Below, in pieces: positions 12,381-23,217 of a stretch of 64,000 nucleotides of DNA. The DNA lies in the NCBI GenBank assembly GCA_028752905.1, contig JAQNBH010000015.1, positions 33,047,663-33,111,662 of the forward strand. Direction: 5' to 3'. This DNA comes from Cladorhizidae sp. MBARI D1340-BT2. Its lineage: Eukaryota > Porifera > Demospongiae > Poecilosclerida > Cladorhizidae. The position numbers and the translations under genes are program-made. Positions within the stretch are counted from its first letter, which is position 1. Each line of letters begins with the position of its first letter. A model generated the notes under the pieces. That model ran no database searches. It saw nothing but the letters and a program-made list of their open reading frames with translations, and was not told the DNA's origin.

Positions 12381-14039
12381 ATGGAAGATGTAAGCACAGG
12401 TTGCACCACAAACCTATAATAATCACAATTGGCAGTACTACTTACCATTGCAACTGCCGTTACATTCATTGTGACAACACTGTTCAGCCCTACGAGTACA
12501 TAGAGCACACTGTGCCTGAGCTTATATCTGTACAACCTACTCCACACATGACACTTGTCAAACCTATCCCCTCCACCTCTCCCATGTGCAAACAGTAGAC
12601 ACCAGGTTCACAGCCGTCATCGCCACCTGCTGCTGCAGTAGCACTGTATACCAGAACATTGCTACGAGCAACTACTCTCAAGATGCAAGACTATGCTACA
12701 GACTTTTCTATTTGCTCATATATATTATTATGATGAGTTTTGACATGTTAGCTTACATTTGTGATTTTTGTTGTTGTAAAGAGGGAAGATGTGTCAAATA
12801 GAATTACTCTACACCCAGTAATGTATCTTATGACCTTAGTCTATAAAGTTATCATTGTTTCCTTAACAATTGGTTATACTTCTCCCAATTGATAGGTACT
12901 TAAAATTTGGTGGAGCAGTCAGTACCATCTTCTCAAATTTTATCAACTAACACCAAAACAATCTACAATCCAAACATGCCTGACATGTGCACTAGAAGTT
13001 ATTATCCAGTTATATAAAAACTCCCTCTCCTGTGCCAAACTCTCATGCATGCATCTCCTTTCAGTGTCATACTAAAAGATTGCTAAAATTATTTTTCATT
13101 GAAACACCAATTCTTCTTTTCTGCCAGTGCAGGATGCAGTCATCATCATTTCTAGTATGATAAACCTTTATCACCAAGTTACTAGGTCAGTACTGACTGA
13201 ACAGAGGCCTGCATATTACTTTTAATTCCCTGTGAAATAAAAATATATTCACTTTACTACAATTATAAATATCTTCACTATAATATATCTGTTTTCAGAT
13301 CACTATTTTATCAGATATCAGTTATAGTGCACATATATACATATTGGGGCTCTTGACAAGTTATCTGATGTGTAGAGTAGTTGGCCTGGTACAGGCTCAA
13401 TGATGTAATCAAACGCAAGATGCAAACAGAACCTTAGTACTCTTGGTTTTACCCTATTAAGTTTTTTGTTCCCAACAGAGGTACCCTTAGTTACTAGTAC
13501 ACTATGTCTAACATCCACTGCTCGTATACTATGCCTAACATCCAATACTAGTATATATAATATGCCTAACAAGGTTTATGTTCAGTTTCAAGCCAAAATT
13601 GCATTTCCAGAATGTAGTTAGAGAACTTCTCACAGGCCTAGGTGCTCGCTAGCGCCTCTTTCTCTATATCTGTGTATCTACCTCAGTCTCCATCAGCGAT
13701 CTGAAGGGAAATACCACCAGTTTCCAAATATCTGCACTTTTTTGGAGTAGCACTGCTCCATGTCTGTAGGATGAAGCATCAACAGATATTTTTGTTTCCG
13801 CTTTGGGCTGTAAAGGGAGAGCATTGTTGGTTTCACCAATTCATATTGACTCAAGAGAAAGTCTGTTATGGATATCCCCATAACCATGCAACTTTCTTCT
13901 GTACAACTCTCAGCTGTTATATTTGGTCGATTGGTTTCTACTCTCATTTAAGTTGATTCAGGATGGCTGCCAGTTTCTGCCAGTACCAAACCCTCTGTAA
14001 AACTATGAATCTGCTCTCTCTGAGGTAGGAGGAATGAAG
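12381..14039. other. Spacer between the two Gypsy remnants, copy A
   Basis: No coding signal is seen. 12790-12960 may be LTR sequence of remnant 1. The rest resembles decayed non-coding element sequence shared with copy B. Confidence 0.35.
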
Positions 14040-16980
14040 GTTGTTCATGGGACAAGCGGGCTACAGAGTTGAACAAAAAGGATGAGAATATACAGATAGC
14101 TACACTTCAGTTATTGGCAATGCACGTCATGTCTTTGCCAGATTTGATTGACATGATGTTGCTAGCAAAGAGAAGATATAGCCTGTACTGGAAGATATCA
14201 AAACGTATTGTTCCCCAAGGAGAATCATACAGTTTGAGGGCTATTAGTTTGTATCAGGAAATTATTTGAGAGCTTCGAGCACTATATGACAGCTCTATAT
14301 CAGGTGCCTAATCAATATGATTTCATAGAATCATGCCTGAAGAGCTGCTCAGGGAGAAGATAGTGTTTGTTATCACTGATCCCAAGATGAGGGAATGAAT
14401 TCTTCATGAAGGTATACTGATGTTGAACAGAACATTTCGACTCTGTCATTGCTGAGATGACCCAAGCACATCTGAAGGGTCTGGGTGATCAAGCTGAGTG
14501 TCACATCAGTGCAGTTAGGAAGCAAGCACATGGGAAGTTCAGGGCTGCAGAGAAGCCTAACACAGTTGGTATTAGGGACTCTAAGTTCTCCGATGAACAT
14601 CACATGATGTAGAAGGAGTACTGTCCACCCTGGGGCATAAAGTGTTCTAAATGCCACAAGGAAAATCACTTGCACATAAATGTTAGTCTGGTGGGAGACA
14701 CAAGAAGAAGTCTATCCATGCTGCTGTGGTGTGCCACACTGATGGAAGTAATATTACTGAAATCTCTGCCAATGATGACTAACAGCTGGTAATGTTGAGA
14801 GTATGGAATACTAGTAACTATGTGTGGTTCTAGCTGCAGCATGTCCGCAACATGTGCAAGTGACACTGGAAGATTTGGTGCAGCTGAGCATGCTGGTGCG
14901 CCTGTCACGGCCTACACCATCGATGTCATCTATGGTTGTGGTACCCAAGATGAATGAAAAGCTCTGTATCTGCTTGAACCCTAAGGACCTGAACAAGGCT
15001 GTATAGAATGAGTGCTACTCTCCACCTACAATTGAGGACATTGCTATCAGGCTGCATGGTACAAATGTCTTCATGAGTCTGGGTATGCATAGTGGCTTCT
15101 GGCATATAGTGCTGGAGAAGACATCATTTTTACTGATAACCTTCCACACACCATTTGGATGATAGCAATGAACCATTTGTTACCAACAGTGCACAAAAGA
15201 TGAAGATACATGAGTTGATTGAAAGTCTGTAGGGGACTGAGGTCATTGCTGATGAGTTCTGTGTGGTTAGTTATGGTGAAAGTCTGCTGAGGCAATCACT
15301 GATTGGGACAGTTCCCTCATTTCACTCGTCCAGTGGTGTGCTGAGCATCACAATACTGAGAAGTTTTATCTCAAGATGTCAAATGCTCCTTTCATCGGAG
15401 TTATTGCTACGAACAAGGGACTAAAGGTTCACCCTGACAAGGTCTGAGCCATCATGGAGATGAACTACAGCATATGACAGCTGTATAAAGGCTGCTGGGA
15501 ATGATTCCTGGCCAAGTTTGTACCTCATCTGTCGAACGTGACACTTCCTGTCAGACAGTCAGTTCTCAAGGACACTGATTGTGCATGGGACCATGCTCAG
15601 AGGAAGGTTTTCACAGAACTGATGTAAGTAGTGAACTATTTCTCAAGTACTATGACTTGAACAAGGAGGTTACCATGCAGTGTGATGTATCCTAGTCTGG
15701 ACTTGGTGCATCTATACTACTGGATGGTCAACCAATACCTTATGCTTCACATGACCATACTTCAGCAGAGATTCAATATGCTATGATCAAGAAGGAGCTG
15801 CTACCAAAGTGTTTACCTGTGTGCATTTTGACATGTATGTGTAAGACAAGGACATAGTGACTGTGCAGAGTGAACAAAAGCCTCTAGTGAGGATCTTCCA
15901 AAAGGCTTTGCATTAATTCCTAACAGACTACAACATATGCTGCTATGTCTCCAGCGCTACCCTGGATGTCAGATATAGCAAAGACATGGAGACGCAGCTG
16001 GATGTCACCCTGAGTCATGCATATCTTCCTATATATGAACAGCCATGACACTATCCATTCATTCGAAAGTGTGGAATACACTGTCCACTTGTCTTTAATG
16101 CCAAAGCACTTACATCATGAAACTGCAGCGTATCTTACCTGGTGTTTGCTATATATCATGGTTCTAGATGCCTTTAGATAAGAAGGACATGCCAGTCTCA
16201 CTGATGCTGGGATGATCATGATGAATTGATCATACAGGATCAGCTACTGTTGAAGGCACACAAGCTGGTGACACATGCATGCCCAAGAACAGAGCTGATG
16301 ACCATAGCACATGGGATATAGAAGGATGTCTGATGAGTGCCTGTTCTGGCTGCAGCATGTCTGGCGACATGAGGTCTTTCATGTCAAAGTATAAATATGT
16401 CAGTCATATAGTAATGCCTGCGGAAGGAACCTTTTCAGCTACATGTGATCATCCCATGTCTTTCAGCTAAGGTTGGCAGTGACCTGTGTGGGCTGAATGG
16501 ACATGAGCTATTAGTGGTAACTGATTACTATAGTAACTTCATAGAAGTACGGATATTTTAAGCTGTGACCATGTGGTGTATTGTGTTCTGTGTTTGCAGG
16601 CATGGCATTTCAGGTGTGCTAGTGACAATGGCCCACCATTTTTACCAGCTGAGTTCAACTCTTTCTGCATGGCAAGGTCATTCATACATGTGACCTAATC
16701 TCCGCACTATCCATAGTCTAATGGAAAAGCAGAGAATGTCTTCAGACTGTCAAGCATCTTTTTTAGAAGGCCAATGTGTCTGGTAACTCCTGGTTCCTTG
16801 CTTTACTCGAGTGGAGGAATATGCCTAGTGAAGGTGTAGGCATGAGCCCTGCAGAGTGATTAATGGGGCAGAGGTGCAAGCCTCTGATTTCTACAGCTTC
16901 ATGTCTCGTCATCCTAGGTATAACACTATTGAGGTGTGAAAGCACTCAAGGACCAATAGAAGGATTGCTAAGATGTGTCA
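14040..16980 (+). pseudogene. Decayed Ty3/Gypsy polyprotein remnant 2 (gag, protease, RT, RNase H, integrase), copy A
   Basis: Domain traces follow the canonical Gypsy order. Gag (ELNKKDENIQIATLQLL) is near 14070 and a knuckle remnant near 14520-14680. RT is at 14930-15450 (NEKLCICLNPKDLNKAV, GFWHIVLEK, FHTPFG, catalytic box decayed to ADE near 15250, then AEKFYLKM-like sequence). The connection region LAKFVPHLSNVTLPVRQSVL is near 15510 and RNase H pieces lie at 15640-16010. Integrase is at 16270-16960 (zinc region, DNGPPF, SNGKAEN). Dozens of stops and indels make it a fossil. Unlike remnant 1, it keeps the glutamate of the third integrase position. Confidence 0.7.
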
Positions 16981-17034
16981 GTGAGACATCTTTTGTAACT
17001 GCAGCCAGGTAACCCCCGTCTGCATGAGGCTTCC

Positions 17035-18296
17035 AGTAGTCATGTGGCTACCTTTACAAGTAGTCATGTGGCTACCTTTACAAGTAGTCATGTGTCTACC
17101 TTTACAAGTTGTCATGTGGCTACTTTTATAGGTAGTCATGAGTCATGTGGCTACCTTTAGAAGTAGTCATGTGGCTAACGTTACAATAGTCATGTGGCTA
17201 CATTTACAAGTAGTCATGTGTCTACATTTACAAGTGGTCATGTGGCTACTTTTACAAGTAGTCATGTGTCTACATTTACAAGTGGTCATGTGTCTACCTT
17301 TACTATTAGTCATGTGGCTACCTTTGCAATCAGTCATGTGGCTAACGTTACAAGTAGTCATGTGGCTACCTTTGCAATCAGTCATGTGGCTACCTTTACA
17401 AACAGTCATGTGGCTACATTTACAAGTAGTCATGTGTCTACCTTTCCTTGTAGTCATGTGGCTACCTTTACAATTAGTCATGTGGATACTTTACAAGTAG
17501 TCATGTGGCTACTTTTACAACTTATCAAGTGGCTACCTTTACAAACAGTCATGTGTCTACCTTTACAAGTAGTCATGTGTCTACCTTTACAAGTAGTCAT
17601 GTGGCTACTTTACAAGTAGTCATGTGGCTACCTTTACAAGTAGTCATGTGGCTACCTTTACAAGTAGTCATGTAGCTACTTTTACAAGTAGTCATGTCGC
17701 TACCTTTACAAGTTGTCTGGTGGCTACCTCTACAAGTAGCCATGTGGCTATCTTTAGAATCAGTCATGCGGCTACCTTTACAAGTAGTAATGTGATTACC
17801 TTTACAAGTAGTCATGTGGCTAACTTTACAAGAATTCATGAGGCTACCTTTTACCTTTACAAGTAGTCATGTGTCCATATTTACAAGCAGTCATATGGTT
17901 ACATTTAAATGTAGTCATGTAGCTACCTTTACAAATAGTCATGTGTCTACTTTTACAAATAGTCATGTGTCTACCTTTACAAGTAGTCTTGTAGCTACTT
18001 TACAAGTAGTCATGTGGCTACCTTTACAATTAGTCAAGTGGCTACCTTTAGAAGTAGTCATGTGGCTGCTACCTTTACAAGTAGTCATGTGGCTACTTTA
18101 CAAGCAGTCATGTGCTACTTTACAAGTAGTCATGTGGCTACCTTTACAAGTAGTCATGTAGCTACTTTTACAAGTAGCCATGTGCCTACCTTTACAAGTG
18201 GTCATGAGGCTACCTTTACGAGTAGTCATGTAGCTACCTTTACAAGTAGTCATGCAGCTACCTTTACAAGCAGTCATGTGGCTACCTTTACAAGTA
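17035..18296. repeat. 24-bp minisatellite, left segment (~52 units)
   Basis: Tandem units begin TAGTCATGTGG and end CTTTACAAG, period 24 bp. Common variants are TCTACC for GCTACC, AACGTT, and 20- or 23-bp units. Because 24 is a multiple of three and the unit has no stop codon in several frames, long false ORFs appear on both strands (for example 17138-17500, 17194-17619 and 17167-17481). The array resumes at 20244 after a transposon insertion. Confidence 0.97.
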
Positions 18297-20243
18297 CAGT
18301 AGAACGCCGGCATTACGAACACCAGAGATCCGAAATGACCGGTCAACCGACATACTGAACAGGAAGTGTATCATTGTATTGACTTTTTGTGAATGGTACG
18401 CATTTGTGACAACGTTGCGATTGTTTTTTCCACACCACAGACGGCAGTCCTTGTTTCGTTCCTTCCTTTGTAATGGCTTCCACTTCGAGCAAGCGGAAGA
18501 GAGTGACTTTATCCATTGGAAAGAAGTTAGAGATATTGACAAAGTTGACCAAGGCACTTCTTTGTCTGCCATTGCGGAGGAATTTGGTATTGAAAAGTCT
18601 ACTGTTTCAGACATAAAGAGAGGCAGAGAGAAGATTGTCGCGTTTGCCAGTAAATGCTGTGATTTAAGTGCTCTTAAGAAGCATTGCATTGTAAGAAAGG
18701 CGGATGATGAAACTTTTGACGGAGCAATGCATCTCTGGTTTGTTCAAGAGAGACATAAAGGCATATTTATAAGCGGTGTTCTTGTGATGGTGAAAGCAAA
18801 ATTGCTCTATGAACAGCTATACCTGGAAAAGCTTGAAGTCGACTTCAAAGCTAGTACTGGATGGTTGCACATGTTCAAACAGAGACATGGCATAAGGCAG
18901 TTAAGTATGCAAGGAGAAACCCTCTCAGCTGACTCTAATGCTGTTGAGGGCTTTATTAAATCTTTGCATGATTATGTGGAAGAGAAGAAGTTGTCTATGC
19001 ACCAGATATTTAACGGGGATAAAACGGTTATGCTGGCATCTTCTTCCAAACAAGACGTTAGTTGATGGCTCTGAAAAACAAGCCAAGAATTGCAAAACCC
19101 CAAAAGATTGAGTGGCACTGATGGCCACAGCGAATGTCACTGGAGACTATCGTCTACCACTAGTGTTCATACACAAGAATGCAAAGCCTCGATGTTTTTC
19201 TGGCGTCAACATGTCTGCACTTCCTGTCCACTATTATAGCCAGGAAAGTGCATGGATGGACAAGAGAATTTTTTCTGACTGGTACCATAACCATTTTGTA
19301 CCACTTGTGAAGCGATACTTGGATTCCAAGTCACTACCTAAACAGGCCCTTCTCATTTTGGATAATGCTCCATCTCATCCAACAGCCTCAACCCTGGCAT
19401 CTGAAGATGGTAATGTCACATGCATGTTTCTATCCCCTAATGATACAAGCATCCTTCAACCGATGGATCAGGGTGTATTGGAGAATTTAGAGCGAAGGTA
19501 TAAAAGAGATCTCCTAAGGAAGTTATTGGTGGGCTCTGCTGAACAGGAATCATTCACGCAGTTTTGCAAAAGCCTGAACGTTAAGAATGCTGTGTATATT
19601 AGTGCTAAATTTTCGGTGAGATTCCCGCAATATCGCTTTATCGTGCATGGAATAAACTGGGCTTTGGTGATGAGAACACTGATGGGCATGATGAGGCAGA
19701 AGAACTGCAATGAATGTGACCAGTTGGGCATTGGCGAGTGTGAAAGGGAAGTGTGGCTTGCCACAGATCACAATGAGACTTGTGTCCAGGAGTTAAGTGA
19801 TGGAGAAATAATTGATTTCGATCAAGGATCACCAACACCAGACTCTGATGATGATGATGATGATGATGAAGAAGAACACAGCCACTGTTAGCCACAATGA
19901 TGCCGAACAATGTTTCAACACTTGCCTACAATGGCTTCAGCAATAACCTGAATCAACTCCAATTAACTTGATGCTTTTACATGAGTTGCAGTCTTTGGCA
20001 GCCAGAAAACGGCACTCTGCTTTGAAACAAAGAAAAATTACAGATTATTTATGACCTTATGTAACTACAGTAGTATAATTAACTTACATATGTATACATA
20101 TATACAAGGAATCTGTACATGTCCATATATGGTATTAAATTGTTGTACAATTATGGTGCAATCTGATCATTTAAGAGTTACATACATTTCAGACTTACTT
20201 ACACTCAGTTTCCCAAGGGGTACATAACTCTGGTGTTCTATTG
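18297..20243 (+). mobile_element. Tigger/pogo-type DNA transposon
   Basis: The left terminal inverted repeat starts CAGTAGAAC at 18297. The right end is GTTCTATTG, ending at 20243. About 19 of the 27 terminal bases match when one end is reversed. TA target duplications flank both sides (18295-18296 and 20244-20245). Removing the element plus one TA restores a normal minisatellite unit, ACAAG-TA-GTCATGTGG, so both boundaries are certain. The 1.9 kb body carries a broken DDD transposase. It is an autonomous-type element that is now dead. Confidence 0.92.
18473..20054 (+). pseudogene. Tigger/pogo family transposase (CENP-B-like HTH + DDE_1), frameshifted
   Basis: An ATG at 18473 opens MASTSSKRKRVTLSIGKK. 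One frameshift near 18540 leads to the helix-turn-helix (LSAIAEEFGIEKSTVSDIK), then a CENP-B-like second HTH (GWLHMFKQRHGIRQL). The DDE_1 domain follows: first D in IFNGDKT (19018), a frameshift and a TGA near 19107, second D in LILDNAPSHP (19361) and third D in PMDQGVL (19466), a D34D spacing. An acidic tail with a GAT microsatellite ends at 19889. In another frame the C-terminal SALKQRKITDYL continues to a stop at 20054. Three frameshifts and one stop inactivate it. The best relatives are Tigger/JRK/pogo transposases, which act in the nucleus on their own terminal repeats. Confidence 0.88.
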
Positions 20244-21112
20244 TAGTCATGTGGCTACCTTTGTGGCTACTTTTACAAGTAGACATGTGTCTACCCATAC
20301 AAATAGTCATGTGGATACCTGTACAAGCATTAATGCGTCTACCTTTACAAGTAGTCATGTGGCTACCTTTACAATCAGTCATGTGGCTACCTTTACAAGT
20401 AGTCATGTGGCTACCTTTACAAGCAGTCACGTGACTACATTTACAAGTATTCATGTATCTACCTTTACTAGTGGTCATGTGGCTACTTTACAAGTGGTCA
20501 TGTGGCTACCTTTACAATTATTCATGTGGCTACCTTTAGAAGTAGTCATGTCGCTACCTTTACAAGTAGTCATGTGGCTACTTTTACAAGTAGTCATGTG
20601 GCTGCTTTTACAAGAAATCAAGTGGCTACCTTTACAAACAGTCATGTGTCCACTTTTACAAGTAGTCATGCATCTACATTTACAAGTAGTCATGTGAAAA
20701 GTACTACCTTTACAAGTAATCATGTGGCTACTTTTACAAGTAGTCATGCGGCTACCTTTAAAAGTAGTCATGTGGCTACTTTACAAGTAGTCATGTGGCT
20801 ACCTTTACAAGTAGTCATGTAGCTACTTTTACAAGTAGTCATGTGGCTACTGGTCATGTGGCTACCTTTACAAGTACTACTTTTACAAGCAGTCATGTGG
20901 CTACCTTACAAGTAGTCATGTAGCTACTTTTTCAAGTAGTCATGTGGCTACCTTTACAAGTAGTCATGTGGCTACCTTTGCAAGTAGTCATTTGGCTACC
21001 TTTACAAGTAGTCATGTGGTTACCTTTACAAGTAGTCACGTGGCTACCTTTACATAGTCATGTAGCTACTTTTTCAAGTAGTCATGTGGGTACCTTTACA
21101 AGTAGTCATGTG
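20244..21112. repeat. 24-bp minisatellite, right segment (~36 units)
   Basis: Same unit as 17035-18296, continuing in phase after the Tigger element. It contains two short rearranged stretches (near 20700 and 20870). It stops abruptly where the LTR retrotransposon begins, in the middle of a unit (TAGTCATGTG then TGTCGAGG). Confidence 0.96.
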
Positions 21113-21545
21113 TGTCGAGGGCTGACCCTAGACATTGGCCATGAAGGCCTCGAACTGGCCCTTGCAGGCTTGACTAATTAGCTAGTTACATTAGCCTAAG
21201 AGTGGATGTACTCATAGAGGTTTCATGCACACCTTTCACACCTTTATTTTATATTAGCTTAAGGAAGCCTACCTACTATGTGTATGTTTGAATTTTGACT
21301 GTGTATTGTGTGTGATTATAATCTCCTGTTTCCTGTACGTTCTGGCTGTCAGGGTATTTAAGCCAGACAGCCAGACCTAAGTAGAGTTCTGTCAAATTAT
21401 AGCACTGTGTGTCTCACGTCTTTATCATAACCTAAATTTCTCTGGTTTAAGATAAGGGGCACGCACTGTTTGATAAGAACTCTGGTGGCAGCAATATAAG
21501 CATTAGTTACCATTCGGGAGTAGAGCCAGAGCGATACCCTCGACA
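21113..21545 (+). repeat. 5' LTR of the Gmr1-like element
   Basis: Starts TGTCGAGG, ends CCTCGACA, an 8-bp terminal inverted repeat. A TATTTAAG box (21355-21362) is framed by CTGGCTGTC (21342-21350) and GACAGCCAG (21366-21374), probably the promoter region. Pairs with 26372-26800. Confidence 0.93.
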
Positions 21546-21548
21546 CAA

Positions 21549-21561
21549 GGTGGCAGCGGTG
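21549..21561 (+). promoter_or_regulatory. Primer-binding site, tRNA-Leu type
   Basis: GGTGGCAGCGGTG begins 3 bases after the LTR. From general knowledge it is complementary to the 3' end of animal tRNA-Leu (AAG/UAG family, ending CACCGCTGCCA plus CCA). It would prime minus-strand DNA synthesis. Confidence 0.6.
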
Positions 21562-21646
21562 ACCAAGAACAGGAAAGACTAGCCATCATTACAATTTGCT
21601 CAGGCAATTATTTTTTCTCGCTACTCGTTCCTAGCCCAAGTTTGGA

Positions 21647-22880
21647 ATGGACGGTACTCACCCGTACAATACAAGATCTAGCCACTCGGAGAAGGGAAAA
21701 CGGTCCCCAGAGGAATACAACACCATGGAAGGATTCTACAGAACAGGCGTTCCTCCCTTGGAAGTGCCGTCCACTACAGATTCTATGCAGCTACTCCAGC
21801 AAGCTTTGGCTGCATTCATTACAAGCACAGCTGAAGAAAAAGGGGCTAGACAGAGGGCGGAAAAGAAGGCACACGAAAGAGAGAAGTTGCGCCTGGAAGC
21901 TGAAAAGGACTACAGTGAATTCGAGCTCGCTAGGATGAAACGGTGGGAACAAACGGAAAAAGATAGACATACGAGGATAATGGAAATGGAGAAAGAGAGT
22001 ATGGAACGTTTAAGACAAGCAGAAGAACTAAGAGCAGCTGAAGCAGTAGCTCGAGAGGACTCAAAGAAGAAACAGCTCATCCTCCAAACGCTCCAGAAAC
22101 TGGATGACCTAACGGACCCGGAGGCCTACTTTACCGTGTTCGAAACTTCGATGGCAGAAGGAGACTTCAAAAAAGACGACTGGCTGACGATATTGCGGAA
22201 TCAAGTCACCGGAAGGGCATTGTCAGTGTACCAGGAATTGGACCCAGATTACCAAACATTTAAATCTACGCTATTGGAGAGGTTAGGCTACACAGACGCC
22301 AAAGCTAGAAGGACTGTGTGGAGAAGTCACCCGAGTGACCAACAATCTCCCTGAAGTCACCTCGCTCCAATAATTCGTGGAATCAATCGTTTAGCCCAGC
22401 AAGTGAACGATAAGATGGATCACGTATTCGAACAATTCCGAGGTGTCCTAACACTCCACTACTCACCAGAAGTCTGTCACTCCCTGAGGAGCAAGGACTA
22501 CGCTTCAGTACAGCAGATGGTGGACGAGCTGGAAGCAGCCTGGGAATCCAAGTCTCCAGTAGAGCGAGCAAGGATGCATAGACACCCTTCGGAATGGACG
22601 CCCAGCTTCAAGAAGCAACAATGGAACCGACCCAAGGACACAGCGTCTCCTGATGGACAAGGTGGGTACCCTAATAGAAGCAAGGGTGGGGGTAAGCCTA
22701 CTGTGGTGGTTCAGGGTGGAGGTCAGGCGGTAGCCGGGTCTGGTAACCAGGGAGCCCAACACTCAGCTAATCCTATTATTTGCTATAACTGTGGTAAGCC
22801 AGGCCACACCAGGAAAGATTGCCATGAGGAAAAAATTAAACTAGGCATGATCCATTCAGATTACGAAGCTGAGATATATT
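21647..22880 (+). pseudogene. Gag of the Gmr1-like element, one frameshift
   Basis: The first piece (21647-22354) opens MDGTHPYNTRS. A charged coiled-coil follows (roughly residues 60-150, rich in K, E and R), then a capsid-like region with DDLTDPEAYFTVFE and VTGRALSVYQEL. A frameshift near 22360-22400 moves reading to the next piece (22403 onward), which contains EVCHSLRSKDYASVQQMVDELE and ends in a CCHC zinc knuckle, CYNCGKPGHTRKDC (22781-22822). Gag coats genomic RNA into cytoplasmic particles. The unusual N-terminal coil is typical of some Gypsy gags. The start was chosen as the first ATG after the primer site. Confidence 0.75.
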
Positions 22881-23217
22881 CGGAATTGTTGCGTGTAGGC
22901 ACAATTAGTGGCAGACCTTGTGAGTGTATGATTGACACTGGGGCCAATCGCACCACAGTGCCGGCAAGGTTAATACAAACTCACCAGTACACGGGTAGGA
23001 TGGCGAAGGCCGTACTAGCCAACAGAGGGATAGCTAACCTTAAAACTGCCAATGTAGACTTAACTGTAGACGGTATCACTAAGAAGTCTATGGTTGTGTT
23101 GGTTATTGACGGTGATGCTAATTACATCTTGTTGGGTAGGGATCACCCTAGTGTGAAGGCTTGGATTAAGTTGATGTTCAAGCATCTCTAGCTGCCATAA
23201 CTAGGGCCCAAAGCCAG
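22881..23217 (+). pseudogene. Aspartic protease of the Gmr1-like element
   Basis: In frame with the zinc knuckle (same frame from 22403), CMIDTGANRTTV places the catalytic D-T-G at 22934 and YILLGRDHP gives the usual ILG-type flap partner near 23130. The reading frame stops at 23191, but the protein continues after a single frameshift into the following piece. Retroviral-type protease matures Gag-Pol; length and motif order fit the family. Confidence 0.75.

Larger units (their letters stand above)
7550..16203. repeat. ~9 kb duplicated block, copy A
   Basis: Homology to 26806-35849 starts at CAGGTTTA.TTGAAAG and runs collinearly through ULP1, Penelope and two Gypsy remnants, ending at CATGCCAGT..CACTGAT (16203 / 35849). 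Identity looks to be around 90 percent with many indels. Copy B has extra segments at 29414-29460, 32270-32497 and 32938-33105. Copy A continues past the homology end into the rest of the second Gypsy remnant, so copy B is truncated at its right edge. The block itself is a composite of old transposons. Confidence 0.85.

Noticed and set aside
17035..21112. CRISPR-like appearance of a regular short repeat
   Set aside because: Units are contiguous 24-mers with no unique spacers, no cas genes, and the setting is a eukaryotic genome.
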